Source of the DNA: Dipylidium caninum
Taxonomy: Eukaryota; Platyhelminthes; Cestoda; Cyclophyllidea; Dipylidiidae
DNA length: 64,000 nt
Direction: 5' to 3'
Assembly (NCBI GenBank): GCA_017562135.1
Contig: QEYB01000190.1
Location: 62,001 to 126,000, forward strand
Shown here: piece after piece, positions 37,419-50,625 of the stretch
Layout of the letters: each line of letters opens with the position of its first letter
How positions within the stretch are numbered: position 1 is the stretch's first letter
Notes under the pieces: generated by a model
The model's database searches: none
What the model was told of the DNA's origin: nothing
The model's input: only the letters and a program-made list of their open reading frames with translations
Translations under genes and position numbers: made by a program

Positions 37419-38110
37419 CTCGCGCGGCATAAGCCTGCCGCCTATTCGTCAACACCACTTCTCTCTTCTCCACACTGTCGTGTCGCGGACAATTTGCAAT
37501 GCCGTCACAGTGGGGTTACTGCGACTGCGACTGCTGTTGCCATTGCCGTTGCCGCTTCCACATCTCCTACACTGGGTTGCAACACGTAGCTAGAGCTTCA
37601 CACGCACTTAGTAGAAGATGGAGTTTGTCAAGCGAGAGCAGATAAGGGCAGCAACCGAGGGGAAGGCGGACAGAGAGATTGAAAGGGATGCTTGCTATCC
37701 CCACAACTCTTCCGACAGCCCGCCCCCTTCCATCTCTCTCTTGTTCATGCAGCCTAACCCTGGGACTGGACAAATGACAGCACACAAACTAACGCCACTG
37801 CCTTACCTTCTCTCTCTTTTTTTTCGTTTTTTCGTTCTTTCCCTCCCTCCCTCCCTCCCTCCTCCCTCCCTCCTTCCCTTCCTTCCCTTCTTGCTTCGAC
37901 CCGCCCCGCCCCGCCTTCCTACGCTACCCAGACACACGGTAACGAATAGTAGACTAAGGAATTTCCCGCTGCCCCATACCCCAAACTATGTTCTGTCAAT
38001 CAAGCCAGACAGGCGGAGAGACTTAGCGCGCGAGCGAGAGAGCAGGGAGCGAGTAAAGGAGGGTGAGAAAGGCACAAAAAGCATGGTGATGTAAGCGATC
38101 ATCGCGACAG

Positions 38111-38155
38111 CAACAATCACAGGTTTGGGCAGTGCAGGTGGCCCTCAAGAGGGCC
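38111..38155 (-). promoter_or_regulatory. H2B unit 2 histone 3' stem-loop plus GATTGTTG element
   Basis: Stem-loop with CTTG loop at 38140-38155; GATTGTTG at 38111-38118, 21 nt beyond the stem. Confidence 0.88.
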
Positions 38156-38295
38156 GTGGGACGCGTTCATTTATCTTCGACATCTCAGGTGAGGACGGAG
38201 TAGGTGGGTCCAAGTGGCATTGGAGCGGGTGACCCAGCCAGCCAGAGAGCCAGCCAGCCATCCACCCAACCACCACAAACTTACTCCGCTCAGCT

Positions 38296-38664
38296 CTATT
38301 TCGAGCCGGTGTACTTGGTCACAGCCTTGGTGCCCTCTGACACCGCATGCTTGGCCAACTCACCCGGCAACAGGAGGCGCACAGCCGTCTGGATCTCTCT
38401 GCTAGTGATAGTCGATTTCTTGTTGTAGTGCGCCAGACGACTCGACTCAGCGGCGATACGCTCGAAGATGTCGTTCACGAAAGAGTTCATAATCGACATG
38501 GCCTTCGAGGAGATGCCCGTATCGGGGTGCACCTGGCGTAACACCTTGTATATGTAGATAGCGTAACTCTCCTTCCTCCTCCTCTTCTTTGCTTTGTCTG
38601 TCTTCGGCACCTTCACCTTCGACGCCTTCTTGGCAGCTTTGCCTGACACCACTTTGGGAGCCAT
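38296..38664 (-). CDS. H2B: Histone H2B (unit 2)
   Basis: Encodes the same 122-residue H2B as unit 1: basic tail ending KKRRRKESY, histone fold from about residue 31, and C-terminal KYTGSK. It is intronless. The ATG at 38664 is the first in frame. Upstream are CCAAT boxes at about 38853 and 38891 and a TTTATT (AATAAA on the coding strand) at about 38788 that could stand in for a TATA box. It differs from unit 1 at a few silent positions, for example the Leu-Arg codons near 38535. The product forms H2A-H2B dimers with the H2A encoded in the same unit. Confidence 0.97.
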   Translation of the reverse strand: MAPKVVSGKAAKKASKVKVPKTDKAKKRRRKESYAIYIYKVLRQVHPDTGISSKAMSIMNSFVNDIFERIAAESSRLAHYNKKSTITSREIQTAVRLLLPGELAKHAVSEGTKAVTKYTGSK

Positions 38665-39781
38665 GTCGCAGTCGTAGTCCTAGTCGTATTCGTCGTAACA
38701 GCGAGAGCGCGATAGGGCACAGTGCAGCTGAAGGCAGCCCAACCTAATACCCACTAGCACGATGCGCCACCCTCCTCCTCCGTCTCCTTTATTCCGCGTG
38801 CACCCGACTCTGCGCTGACAAATCTCCGTTCCCATCGGTCCGCAGATATTCACCAATGACAGGAGGCAGAGCGTGTTTCTGCTCCTCCTCATTGGTCCAT
38901 CGGTGCCGCCATCACTCGACAAGTCGGTTAACGTCTCGACAAGCCTTCGTGGTGGACGCCTTGGCAAAGTAAGCGGAGGACACAAAGGAGGCCGCTACAC
39001 GGACCGTGGGAACATCCTCCCACCGACGGGTGGATGATGGGTGCTTGACACTCCAGTGTAATGCAGTGTAATCCAGTGACATGCAGTGTAGTACAGCACC
39101 TACAAAGTCGAGTTGGCTTGAAGCATTTACTCTCGTCTAACACTACCCAACGCTTGGCGTTGGCACAAGACATCTCGACATCTGCTCTCCTCTCCTCCCC
39201 TTCTTCCCAACTCCCACCGTCCCCAACACGATGGCAATCAATGCTCTGACTGAAGGTAGGCCAATATTGCAGTCAATGTCGGCCTCCACACATATACACA
39301 CAGAAGTGGGACGCGCACACGCACACGTACATGCACACGGACCCTCTATTTCATTCTCATTCGCTCTCACCATCGGTCTTGTCCTCAAATGTGTGTGGAG
39401 AAAAGGAATGCACGCAAGGTGGGGAGCCAGTGGTACAAGGGGGCACGCAGAGTTGGGTGGATAGGTGGATGGTTGAATGAAGTAAAGAGTAGAAGGCCGC
39501 CTCGTTGAGACCTGAGGGAGGGGAAGAGAAGATGAAGATGAAGAGGGGACAAACAGAGGCACGCTCAGGCCATTGACACAAGTGGCGGAAATGAAGAGGC
39601 ACGAAGACCGTGCTGTCACCCCTCACCTACCTACCTACCTACCCACCCCTGCTCACCCTGCACCTCCCCGCCTTGCACAGCCTGGCCCCTTTCCCTTCGC
39701 CTCGCCTCGCCTCGCCTCTCCAATCCACTCCACCCCACTGCCACTGCCACTGCCACTCTTATCGCGCTATTGTGTTGACTG

Positions 39782-39827
39782 CAACAATCTGGAGTTAGAG
39801 AAGTCACATTTGGCCCTTAAGAGGGCC
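39782..39827 (-). promoter_or_regulatory. H4 unit 2 histone 3' stem-loop plus GATTGTTG element
   Basis: Stem-loop with CTTA loop at 39812-39827; GATTGTTG at 39782-39789, 22 nt beyond the stem. Confidence 0.88.
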
Positions 39828-39909
39828 GTTGGAGCGTTCACGTAAATCTTCAACATAGCCACTGCCACTGTCGTTGTCGCTGCCACCGTTACAGGCGTCA
39901 CAGGCATCT

Positions 39910-40224
<315 letters not shown>

Positions 40225-41353
40225 TCACCACAGTCCACCAGTCGACCAGTCGAGATGACAACAAATGTACGCGAACGACACCAGGTAACGCTGGGTAGCA
40301 ACCGCGCGCTCCCTCCTGTCCACACTGGCAGCGCCCACGCAAGTCGACCCTTTTACACGACTCCCAGCGCATCCAGTTTTTGCCTCATCCAATCACAAAC
40401 GCGCTTGGACGCAAACTAACAAATATCCTCTATTCACTAATTCCTTCTCTTCCACACCAATGCTGCTCTATATGTGATGATGTTATTTTAATATTTACCA
40501 CAAAATTATGAAACGCGAGTACAATGTGAGTAGAAAATGACAAGCCCGAATTTTGCAACCTTCATTATGTTAAGCCGAAATCATTAATTCGATCACATGT
40601 AAGTCCGATGCGCCTAATTGATGAATATCTCCACTTTTACAGTTAATACACGATTCTATGTTCGTCGCAATGTTACGTTGTCTATTGTATTTTATATTCG
40701 TCTAAGAAGAAATTTTGATTGTGAGTAAATAAGGAGGAGGATATGGCACAACTGCATACTGTCGAGAAGGTAATTTGCCTGCAGTCATTAAATCGTTATG
40801 TGGCGGTCGTTCTCTATCATGCGTCGTCATCGCCATCCTTTAATCGTGTGCCCATGAGGTGCTTCGACACGACCTCCTTCACCAAGCCGAGTCAGCAGTT
40901 AATAAGTACGGCCTCGTGTATCCGCCCCGCGATGAATTGCGTCAAGTGGGGAACACCATTTGTGAGAGCCCCGAACGAAGGCAATGGGCCCCGATCCCAA
41001 CCCCAACCACATCCCAAGCCTTACCCCTAACCTCGGACGTGGCCGCAACCAGAGTCCAGTCCAGTCCAGTCCAGTCCAGCCCAGCCCCGCCGAGTCGGGT
41101 CGGGTCGGGTCGGTTCGAGGCGTTAATGCACATCCACCAACTCCTCCGCTCATTTCCCTGCTCACCTGCTCACTCAGGCGCCGGGCCTTTTGCACGGGAG
41201 ATTGCAGACAGCACCTACACTACTCACACGCACCTGCGCAAAATCTTGCCCCACCCCACCCCACCCCACCCCACCCCAGCCTACCCGAGCCCGTCCAACT
41301 GTCAACACACGCCCTTCCTCCATCTCTATCACTCGGTCACACGTTGAATTAGC

Positions 41354-41388
41354 CAACAATCATTCTTCCGGTGGCCCTTAAAAGGGCC
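41354..41388 (-). promoter_or_regulatory. H2A unit 2 histone 3' stem-loop plus GATTGTTG element
   Basis: Stem-loop with TTTA loop at 41373-41388; GGAAGAAT and then GATTGTTG at 41354-41361, 11 nt beyond the stem. Confidence 0.9.
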
Positions 41389-41489
41389 GTTATCACGTTC
41401 ACATTCATGCTCGCCTACCGACTACTTCATCGTCCCCTCACTAAGGCCAGCAGACGGGCAAGCGAGCGAGCAAGCAGGCGAACGGCCCA

Positions 41490-41876
41490 CTACTCCTTGC
41501 TGGCTACCGGCTTCTCCGTCTTCTTGGGCAGGAGCACCGCCTGTATGTTGGGCAGCACACCGCCTTGGGCGATTGTCACACCGCCTAACAGCTTGTTCAA
41601 CTCCTCGTCGTTGCGGATGGCCAACTGCAGGTGACGCGGAATGATACGTGTCTTCTTGTTGTCACGCGCCGCGTTGCCCGCCAACTCGAGCACTTCGGCA
41701 GCCAGGTACTCGAGTACAGCAGCCAAGTAGACTGGTGCTCCGGCACCCACCCGTTCCGCGTAGTTTCCACGGCGCAATAGCCGATGCACCCGCCCCACGG
41801 GAAATTGCAGGCCCGCACGCGCCGACCTCGTCTTCGCCTTAGCTCGTGACTTGCCTCCCTTGCCTCTTCCGCTCAT
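41490..41876 (-). CDS. H2A: Histone H2A (unit 2), the only intact H2A
   Basis: A 128-residue canonical (not H2A.Z or macro) H2A. The N-tail is [20 protein letters not shown]. The fold contains [20 protein letters not shown], the acidic-patch stretch ([11 protein letters not shown]) and the docking-domain sequence [15 protein letters not shown]. The C-tail ends TEKPVASKE. It has no SQ(E/D)-Phi phosphorylation motif at the end, so it is not an H2A.X type. The frame is open about 10 codons upstream but without an ATG; the start is the ATG at 41876. It is intronless, with a TATA box and two CCAAT boxes directly upstream. Confidence 0.97.
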   Translation of the reverse strand: MSGRGKGGKSRAKAKTRSARAGLQFPVGRVHRLLRRGNYAERVGAGAPVYLAAVLEYLAAEVLELAGNAARDNKKTRIIPRHLQLAIRNDEELNKLLGGVTIAQGGVLPNIQAVLLPKKTEKPVASKE

Positions 41877-41959
41877 TCTTTCAGTCAATTCACCAGCCCT
41901 CGCCACGCAGCTAAACGGTGATCTCTGTCAGCTTCATCCACGCTCACCATCCCCTCCCA

Positions 41960-42037
41960 TATAGGCACCCATCTTCACACTGATGCACATTCCTCATTGG
42001 CTCCGCTTCGACGCACCTCCTCCTCTCGCCTCATTGG
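41960..42037 (-). promoter_or_regulatory. H2A unit 2 promoter: TATA and two CCAAT boxes
   Basis: TATA core at 41960-41963, about 85 nt before the ATG; CCAAT boxes (minus strand) at 41996-42000 and 42033-42037. Confidence 0.65.
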
Positions 42038-42727
42038 CTCGCGCGGCATAAGCCTGCCGCCTATTCGTCAACACCACTTCTCTCTTCTCCACACTGTCGT
42101 GTCGCGGACAATTTGCAATGCCGTCACAGTGGGGTTACTGCGACTGCGACTGCTGTTGCCATTGCCGTTGCCGCTTCCACATCTCCTACACTGGGTTGCA
42201 ACACGTAGCTAGAGCTTCACACGCACTTAGTAGAAGATGGAGTTTGTCAAGCGAGAGCAGATAAGGGCAGCAACCGAGGGGAAGGCGGACAGAGAGATTG
42301 AAAGGGATGCTTGCTATCCCACAACTCTTCCGACAGCCCGCCCCCTTCCATCTCTCTCTTGTTCATGCAGCCTAACCCTGGGACTGGACAAATGACAGCA
42401 CACAAACTAACGCCACTGCCTTACCTTCTCTCTCTTTTTTTCGTTTTTTTCGTTCTTTCCCTCCCTCCCTCCCTCCCTCCTCCCTCCCTCCTTCCTTCCT
42501 TCCCTTCTTGCTTCGACCCGCCCCGCCCCGCCTTCCTACGCTACCCAGACACACGGTAACGAATAGTAGACTAAGGAATTTCCCGCTGCCCCATACCCCA
42601 AACTATGTTCTGTCAATCAAGCCAGACAGGCGGAGAGACTTAGCGCGCGAGCGAGAGAGCAGGGAGCGAGTAAAGGAGGGTGAGAAAGGCACAAAAAGCA
42701 TGGTGATGTAAGCGATCATCGCGACAG

Positions 42728-42772
42728 CAACAATCACAGGTTTGGGCAGTGCAGGTGGCCCTCAAGAGGGCC
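42728..42772 (-). promoter_or_regulatory. H2B unit 3 histone 3' stem-loop plus GATTGTTG element
   Basis: Stem-loop with CTTG loop at 42757-42772; GATTGTTG at 42728-42735. Confidence 0.88.
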
Positions 42773-42920
42773 GTGGGACGCGTTCATTTATCTTCGACAT
42801 CTCAGGTGAGGACGGAGTAGGTGGGTCCAAGTGGCATTGGAGCGGGTGACCCAGCCAGCCAGAGAGCCAGCCAGCCAGCCAGCCATCCACCCAACCACCA
42901 CAAACTTACTCCGCTCAGCT

Positions 42921-43289
42921 CTATTTCGAGCCGGTGTACTTGGTCACAGCCTTGGTGCCCTCTGACACCGCATGCTTGGCCAACTCACCCGGCAACAGGA
43001 GGCGCACAGCCGTCTGGATCTCTCTGCTAGTGATAGTCGATTTCTTGTTGTAGTGCGCCAGACGACTCGACTCAGCGGCGATACGCTCGAAGATGTCGTT
43101 CACGAAAGAGTTCATAATCGACATGGCCTTCGAGGAGATGCCCGTATCGGGGTGCACCTGGCGTAACACCTTGTATATGTAGATAGCGTAACTCTCCTTC
43201 CTCCTCCTCTTCTTTGCTTTGTCTGTCTTCGGCACCTTCACCTTCGACGCCTTCTTGGCAGCTTTGCCTGACACCACTTTGGGAGCCAT
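42921..43289 (-). CDS. H2B: Histone H2B (unit 3)
   Basis: Intact 122-residue H2B with the same predicted protein as units 1 and 2. The coding DNA looks identical to unit 2, including the silent changes that separate both from unit 1. Intronless; ATG at 43289; CCAAT boxes upstream as in unit 2. Confidence 0.97.
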   Translation of the reverse strand: MAPKVVSGKAAKKASKVKVPKTDKAKKRRRKESYAIYIYKVLRQVHPDTGISSKAMSIMNSFVNDIFERIAAESSRLAHYNKKSTITSREIQTAVRLLLPGELAKHAVSEGTKAVTKYTGSK

Positions 43290-44416
43290 GTCGCAGTCGT
43301 AGTCCTAGTCGTATTCGTCGTAACAGCGAGAGCGCGATAGGGCACAGTGCAGCTGAAGGCAGCCCAACCTAATACCCACTAGCACGATGCGCCACCCTCC
43401 TCCTCCGTCTCCTTTATTCCGCGTGCACCCGACTCTGCGCTGACAAATCTCCGTTCCCCATCGGTCCGCAGATATTCACCAATGACAGGAGGCAGAGCGT
43501 GTTTCTGCTCCTCCTCATTGGTCCATCGGTGCCGCCATCACTCGACAAGTCGGTTAACGTCTCGACAAGCCTTCGTGGTGGACGCCTTGGCAAAGTAAGC
43601 GGAGGACACAAAGGAGGCCGCTACACGGACCGTGGGAACATCCTCCCACCGACGGGTGGATGATGGGTGCTTGACACTCCAGTGTAATGCAGTGTAATCC
43701 AGTGACATGCAGTGTAGTACAGCACCTACAAAGTCGAGTTGGCTTGAAGCATTTACTCTCGTCTAACACTACCCAACGCTTGGCGTTGGCACAAGACATC
43801 TCGACATCTGCTCTCCTCTCCTCCCCTTCTTCCCAACTCCCACCGTCCCCAACACGATGGCAATCAATGCTCTGACTGGCGGTAGGCCAATATTGCAGTC
43901 AATGTCGGCCTCCACACATATACACACAGAAGTGGGACGCGCACACGCACACGTACATGCACACGGACCCTCTATTTCATTCTCATTCGCTCTCACCATC
44001 GGTCTTGTCCTCAAATGTGTGTGGAGAAAAGGAATGCACGCAAGGTGGGGAGCCAGTGGTACAAGGGGGCACGCAGAGTTGGGTGGATAGGTGGATGGTT
44101 GAATGAAGTAAAGAGTAGAAGGCCGCCTCGTTGAGACCTGAGGGAGGGGAAGAGAAGATGAAGATGAAGAGGGGACAAACAGAGGCACGCTCAGGCCATT
44201 GACACAAGTGGCGGAAATGAAGAGGCACGAAGACCGTGCTGTCACCCCTCACCTACCTACCTACCTACCCACCCCTGCTCACCCTGCACCTCCCCGCCTT
44301 GCACAGCCTGGCCCCTTTCCCTTCGCCTCGCCTCGCCTCGCCTCGCCTCGCCTCGCCTCTCCAATCCACTCCACCCCACTGCCACTGCCACTCTTATCGC
44401 GCTATTGTGTTGACTG

Positions 44417-44462
44417 CAACAATCTGGAGTTAGAGAAGTCACATTTGGCCCTTAAGAGGGCC
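44417..44462 (-). promoter_or_regulatory. H4 unit 3 histone 3' stem-loop plus GATTGTTG element
   Basis: Stem-loop with CTTA loop at 44447-44462; GATTGTTG at 44417-44424. Confidence 0.88.
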
Positions 44463-44544
44463 GTTGGAGCGTTCACGTAAATCTTCAACATAGCCACTGC
44501 CACTGTCGTTGTCGCTGCCACCGTTACAGGCGTCACAGGCATCT

Positions 44545-44859
<315 letters not shown>

Positions 44860-45978
44860 TCACCACAGTCCACCAGTCGACCAGTCGAGATGACAACAAA
44901 TGTACGCGAACGACACCAGGTAACGCTGGGTAGCAACCGCGCGCTCCCTCCTGTCCACACTGGCAGCGCCCACGCAAGTCGACCCTTTTACACGACTCCC
45001 AGCGCATCCAGTTTTTTGCCTCATCCAATCACAAACGCGCTTGGACGCAAACTAACAAATATCCTCTATTCACTAATTCCTTCTCTTCCACACCAATGCT
45101 GCTCTATATGTGATGATGTTATTTTAATATTTACCACAAAATTATGAAACGCGAGTACAATGTGAGTAGAAAATGACAAGCCCGAATTTTGCAACCTTCA
45201 TTATGTTAAGCCGAAATCATTAATTCGATCACATGTAAGTCCGATGCGCCTAATTGATGAATATCTCCACTTTTACAGTTAATACACGATTCTATGTTCG
45301 TCGCAATGTTACGTTGTCTATTGTATTTTATATTCGTCTAAGAAGAAATTTTGATTGTGAGTAAATAAGGAGGAGGATATGGCACAACTGCATACTGTCG
45401 AGAAGGTAATTTGCCTGCAGTCATTAAATCGTTATGTGGCGGTCGTTCTCTATCATGCGTCGTCATCGCCATCCTTTAATCGTGTGCCCATGAGGTGCTT
45501 CGACACGACCTCCTTCACCAAGCCGAGTCAGCAGTTAATAAGTACGGCCTCGTGTATCCGCCCCGCGATGAATTGCGTCAAGTGGGGAACACCATTTGTG
45601 AGAGCCCCGAACGAAGGCAATGGGCCCCGATCCCAACCCCAACCACATCCCAAGCCTTACCCCTAACCTCGGACGTGGCCGCAACCAGAGTCCAGTCCAG
45701 TCCAGTCCAGCCCAGCCCAGCCCCGCCGAGTCGGGTCGGGTCGGTTCGAGGCGTTAATGCACATCCACCAACTCCTCCGCTCATTTCCCTGCTCACCTGC
45801 TCACTCAGGCGCCGGGCCTTTTGCACGGGAGATTGCAGACAGCACCTACACTACTCACACGCACCTGCGCAAAATCTTGCCCCACCCCACCCCACCCACC
45901 CCAGCCTACCCGAGCCCGTCCAACTGTCAACACACGCCCTTCCTCCATCTCTATCACTCGGTCACACGTTGAATTAGC

Positions 45979-46013
45979 CAACAATCATTCTTCCGGTGGC
46001 CCTTAAAAGGGCC
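45979..46013 (-). promoter_or_regulatory. H2A unit 3 histone 3' stem-loop plus GATTGTTG element
   Basis: Stem-loop with TTTA loop at 45998-46013; GATTGTTG at 45979-45986, 11 nt beyond the stem. Confidence 0.9.
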
Positions 46014-46117
46014 GTTATCACGTTCACATTCATGCTCGCCTACCGACTACTTCATCGTCCCCTCACTAAGGCCAGCAGACGGGCAAGCGAGCGAGCAAGC
46101 AAGCAGCGAACGGCCCA

Positions 46118-46507
<390 letters not shown>

Positions 46508-46586
46508 TCAGTCAATTCACCAGCCCTCGCCACGCAGCTAAACGGTGATCTCTGTCAGCTTCATCCACGCTCACCATCCCCTCCCA

Positions 46587-46664
46587 TATAGGCACCCATC
46601 TTCACACTGATGCACATTCCTCATTGGCTCCGCTTCGACGCACCTCCTCCTCTCGCCTCATTGG
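46587..46664 (-). promoter_or_regulatory. H2A unit 3 promoter: TATA and two CCAAT boxes
   Basis: TATA core at 46587-46590; CCAAT boxes (minus) at 46623-46627 and 46660-46664. Further upstream, a CTG run at 46765-46791 is found only in this unit. Confidence 0.65.
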
Positions 46665-46761
46665 CTCGCGCGGCATAAGCCTGCCGCCTATTCGTCAACA
46701 CCACTTCTCTCTTCTCCACACTGTCGTGTCGCGGACAATTTGCAATGCCGTCACAGTGGGG

Positions 46762-46792
<31 letters not shown>

Positions 46793-46932
46793 GACTGCTG
46801 TTGCCATTGCCGTTGCCGCTTCCACATCTCCTACACTGGGTTGCAACACGTAGCTAGAGCTTCACACGCACTTAGTAGAAGATGGAGTTTGTCAAGCGAG
46901 AGCAGATAAGGGCAGCAACCGAGGGGAAGGCG

Positions 46933-48789
46933 AGGCAGTTTAGGGGAATGAAGAAAAAGGACTATGGGATACACGCGAAAAAAAAGCAGATTTAGTTGCC
47001 ACAACGCGAAAATTTCATTCAACTAAATTCAACTCCTGCAAAATATCCACGTCAGAACCGTGAGCAACGGGCATAAGGGCACGGTCGCGCACAGGAATGT
47101 TGTAAATTTCCTAGGTCTGTTGGATATTCAGTTCAAGCACACAATGTTTTAATGCATTACTAAACAATTTAGAGTAGTGCTTTCCGAACATGCACGAGAT
47201 TTGCCTCAAAACGACTTGCAGTCCTCACATGGTCCACCTAACTGCCCTTAATACGCTCGCCCATGGCTCCATTTTTGTGACGGCCAAAGCTCACGGGAGA
47301 GGGATGCAGACTTATGAAGTTCAGAGACTCTCTCCCCCGTCTTCCGCCTTCCGGTGGCGTCTTCCCCTCACCACTCACCGCCGACTGAATGACGGTGGAG
47401 AAATTTACTGCGTCCCCAACAACTGCTGGAAGTGGAGTGGTGAGCGTATTGGCCTAACGGAGGCGCCCGACAATGCGACCATTGAGGGTAATTCTGTTTC
47501 CTTTCATCTTTTACCTTCCCATTTTATGGCAGTGTGCACTTCAAGAGTAGCGCGTTACTACACTCTAATGCTGCTCTAATCGTTTCACTGTGCGCTTAAT
47601 TGCTTAATCTTCTTTAAGGGTGTCGTTTCACCCACGGCGAATTCGTAACCGCTGATACGTCGGAGGTGAATTCCGCCCGACTGCAGGCTCCTCAGTGTAA
47701 TTTGCCTTGTTTTATTCGCCATGCGGCGTAATATCACTCCTCAAGTGTAACTTCGAGAGGGGATGAAGTGGCCATGTCTTCAGACCATCTGAACTACCGA
47801 TTCTCTAGGATGGTCAAACTTGGGGGCCTTCGTGGACTCGACCAATTCCAACACCCCAGAAATCCAATTCATCCTGCACTGCGTTTCGATTGGCTAGTAG
47901 GGAAGACATTCACCGAAGGCTTCCACATCGCTGCTTCGGGCCTTTGACTACTCTCCAACAATGTCCAGCCTGAGAGCCTGAGAAGGAATGTTTCAGGAAG
48001 GCGCGGAGGCCACTTCACTCAATGGCTACTGAGGGACCCGCATGGTGTAGCAAATACTTAATTGTCAACATCCCTTTACATTCAAGACATGATTAAGAAG
48101 TAATTACTGTTTCGTAGGCAGTTGGCGGATCGTGGCGGCTTCCTGTCTAAGAGTGAGGCGAACAAGAGTTAATTTCGCCGCTTAGACACTGCTTAAGCCA
48201 TTGGGGCTGAGACATTACTTAGATAAAAAAAAATAATTCCCTCATAACAGGTAAATGTAGGCTATCATTACGCTGATCCAAATGCACCAGTTGCCTTGAT
48301 TGCTGAGGCGGAAGTGACTCTATTCAACTAAGCCAGTCGTAGAACAAAGCGTCTTCGTGCGAGTAGAAACTCGCCATTTCAAATGAGTAGGTGGAAGGAA
48401 TGCCGTAGAGTGAAGCCTCCAACTACAAGATGGTCATAGCTGCGTGTAGAAGCGTTTACAGTGTGACGATGCGGAGGACGAAGGAATGGCTGACTTTTCT
48501 TCCCCAAAATCGAAGGCAGTCTCCAAATGGGCACGTGGAGAAGAGCAGTAGGGAGAAGACGCAGCCAACCGACCCCGCCAACCCCTTTCACCGGGGACTG
48601 CACCACCTCGCCAATTGAGGAGCATACTCTCCTACGCCTTCCCAACTAACAATTTCCACCTTTCCGATTAAACTTACTTAGCCTTACATCTTGTTAACTT
48701 GGTCGCTTAACGCATACATCACCGAGGCAATTGAAATAATTAGTAATCAGGAAATGCCAACGTGGTGTATAGTCGGGACGGGGGCGGCA
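46933..48789. other. No supported gene
   Basis: An open plus-strand frame at 47190-47579 (129 codons) has no homolog in the window and no clear splice context, so I do not call it. Nothing else is visible. Confidence 0.4.
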
Positions 48790-49125
48790 GAGTCTTCTCT
48801 TTCAGTTGAAATCACGAATCTCAATGGTAATCTCATGTCGCATTGGACGTTGATATACAATGGCGGCATTTACCCTTTTTCCCCATTCAAAATAAACTCG
48901 TTTCTCTACTTCGAGTGTTTTTATTAAATCAGGAAAAATAATGAGCACCAACAATGTTAGGGATAGGATGTTGATTATGCTGATGGAGGAGTGGTCATTC
49001 AATTAATTGTTCAGTTGTGATTTTATCACCCATTATCATAGCTTTTCTTCTTTCCACTAAGAAAGACGTAGATGGGCGTGGCGCCCGTTTCCACTACCTG
49101 ACCGGCAGCAAAACCAAAACATAAG
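48790..49125. pseudogene. Gene-family fragments related to 29.7 kb and 17.5 kb
   Basis: Positions 48800-49020 align with 29640-29900. On the plus strand an exon-like block follows a good acceptor (TTCTCTTTCAG at 48802-48812). It reads VEITNLNGNLMSHWTLIYNG, which starts in the same intron phase as, and resembles, the third exon of each Ig-like module at 57-59 kb (AEVQMTGFIRQNMTWIVFYP). On the minus strand the same DNA gives a hydrophobic segment and basic tail. Then 49125-49060 (minus) reads AAGQVVETGATPIYV, the motif found at 17.5 kb. No complete gene can be assembled. Confidence 0.35.
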
Positions 49126-50074
49126 CGAATTCTCCGCCATCCACTATTCACACTTCTTCCCCTTTCACACATTCCCCTTTGCCTTCTATGAGATTGTCTT
49201 AACAGCGGAGTAGCATATTAACAGTTGTCACCAAGCTTCGGCCCCAACTCACGAATTAACGCTTGCCTACACCTACAAAGCCTCTCCCATATTGGCGAAA
49301 GTGTAGGAGGTATCCAAACCCCAGGGGCACTTCTTGCCAACTCAAAGAATGCAACACAAGCTAATGGATTAAGCTTTCATCAAACATGAAGGCATGCACG
49401 GCAATGAACGCTTTTACTTTATCAACCCAAGCACATACACTGAGATGAACAATTACCTCCAACAACCTTGCTAACACACCATCTCTGCTGCCAGAGCTCA
49501 TTAAGACTAGGAAGGCGGAATGAGTCAGACAAGTAAGCATCAAGGCAAGGAACTCGTGTCCCTCTGTCCCCTCATGCGTAGCCCTGGTAGAATTGTGTCA
49601 TCCAGATGGAGTGGTTGGGCGCTTGTCCATGTCCAGATTGTGTCTTCCGCCTCCTCCATTACACCAGCATGCACGCGAATTCACCACATATTTGGCAAAA
49701 TGTGCGTTTCGCATTACGCGCTCTACCACGTCCACTGCCAGATTTTCCACCTCTCCAGAAGAGTCTTCGAGATCTCGTATGGTGGGAACTGGCCATGCCT
49801 CCATAGGTTACATGAATCGACATGAATGGAAAATACTTAGTCGAAATCGTTACTTACGATACAACACAGCCACTATCACATCTTGTGTGTTTCCTTCATC
49901 AGCTTGGTGATAAGTGATTGGCGGGGTGGACACATAGAAAGCCATGGTTCACCGATGTATTAACATTTGATGAGTTACTGAGTGCGCCCAACTCGAATGT
50001 GCCATGCTCGACTTGATACAAGATAATGGCTCAAAGTAGGAGTTTGAGGATAACCAGAAGCGTTGATAGGAGAA
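49126..50074. other. No gene seen
   Basis: Overlapping short open frames at 49.5-49.9 kb have no support. Confidence 0.4.
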
Positions 50075-50625
50075 AGAAGAAGAAGAAGAAGGAGGAGGAG
50101 GAGGAGGAGGAGGAGGAGGAGGATGAAGAGCAGAGGAGGACTGTAACAATGCGGACGAGGGGGATTTGTGGGCCAAATAAAAGAAGAGACAAAGGGAAGG
50201 GAAGGGATGGGAAGGGAAGGGAAGAATGGAGGAATGAAAGCGACTAGAGGGGAAGGAAACCGTCTATTCACTCTCACTTGACTGATATCGAGGGCGAGTA
50301 ATGATGTGGGTAGGCGGCCTCTGAAGCAGCAGAGATGTGCGCTTTGCAAAAGGTATTGGAGGCGAGAGAATGGGCTAATGGTGAGTGGGAGAGAGAAGTG
50401 AATTGGGCTTCGTTGATCTGTGGATACATAACAGTGGTGGCTAAATGTGTGACGAGACTGAGAGCAACCAAATTGATAGACAAAGGTTGGATTAGACTGC
50501 GTGAAGATATTGGCAGATGCAGAAGCAAAGCAGAAGCAGAAGCAGAACCGTGGGTTGACCGCCGAGGCAGAAGGCGAAAGCGAAAGCGAAGGCAAGGTGA
50601 AGGTGAAAGTGAAGGTGAAGGCGTT
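50075..50625 (+). repeat. Purine-rich microsatellite block
   Basis: GAA/GAG triplets fill 50075-50133, GGGAAGG repeats 50190-50225, AGCAGA units 50518-50548, and GCGAAA/GTGAAG-like hexamers 50568-50622. Long open frames across this block on both strands are by-products of the repeat. Confidence 0.75.

Noticed and set aside
39143..39619. 158-codon minus-strand open frame in the H2B-H4 spacer of units 2 and 3
   Set aside because: It is open only in the two near-identical units and broken in unit 1. It is Ser/Pro-rich low complexity and does not resemble H3, H1 or any protein I know.
41876..41906. Upstream extension of H2A by ten codons (ARAGELTER)
   Set aside because: It begins with GTG, not ATG. 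The canonical H2A N-terminus starts at the ATG at 41876 in every unit.
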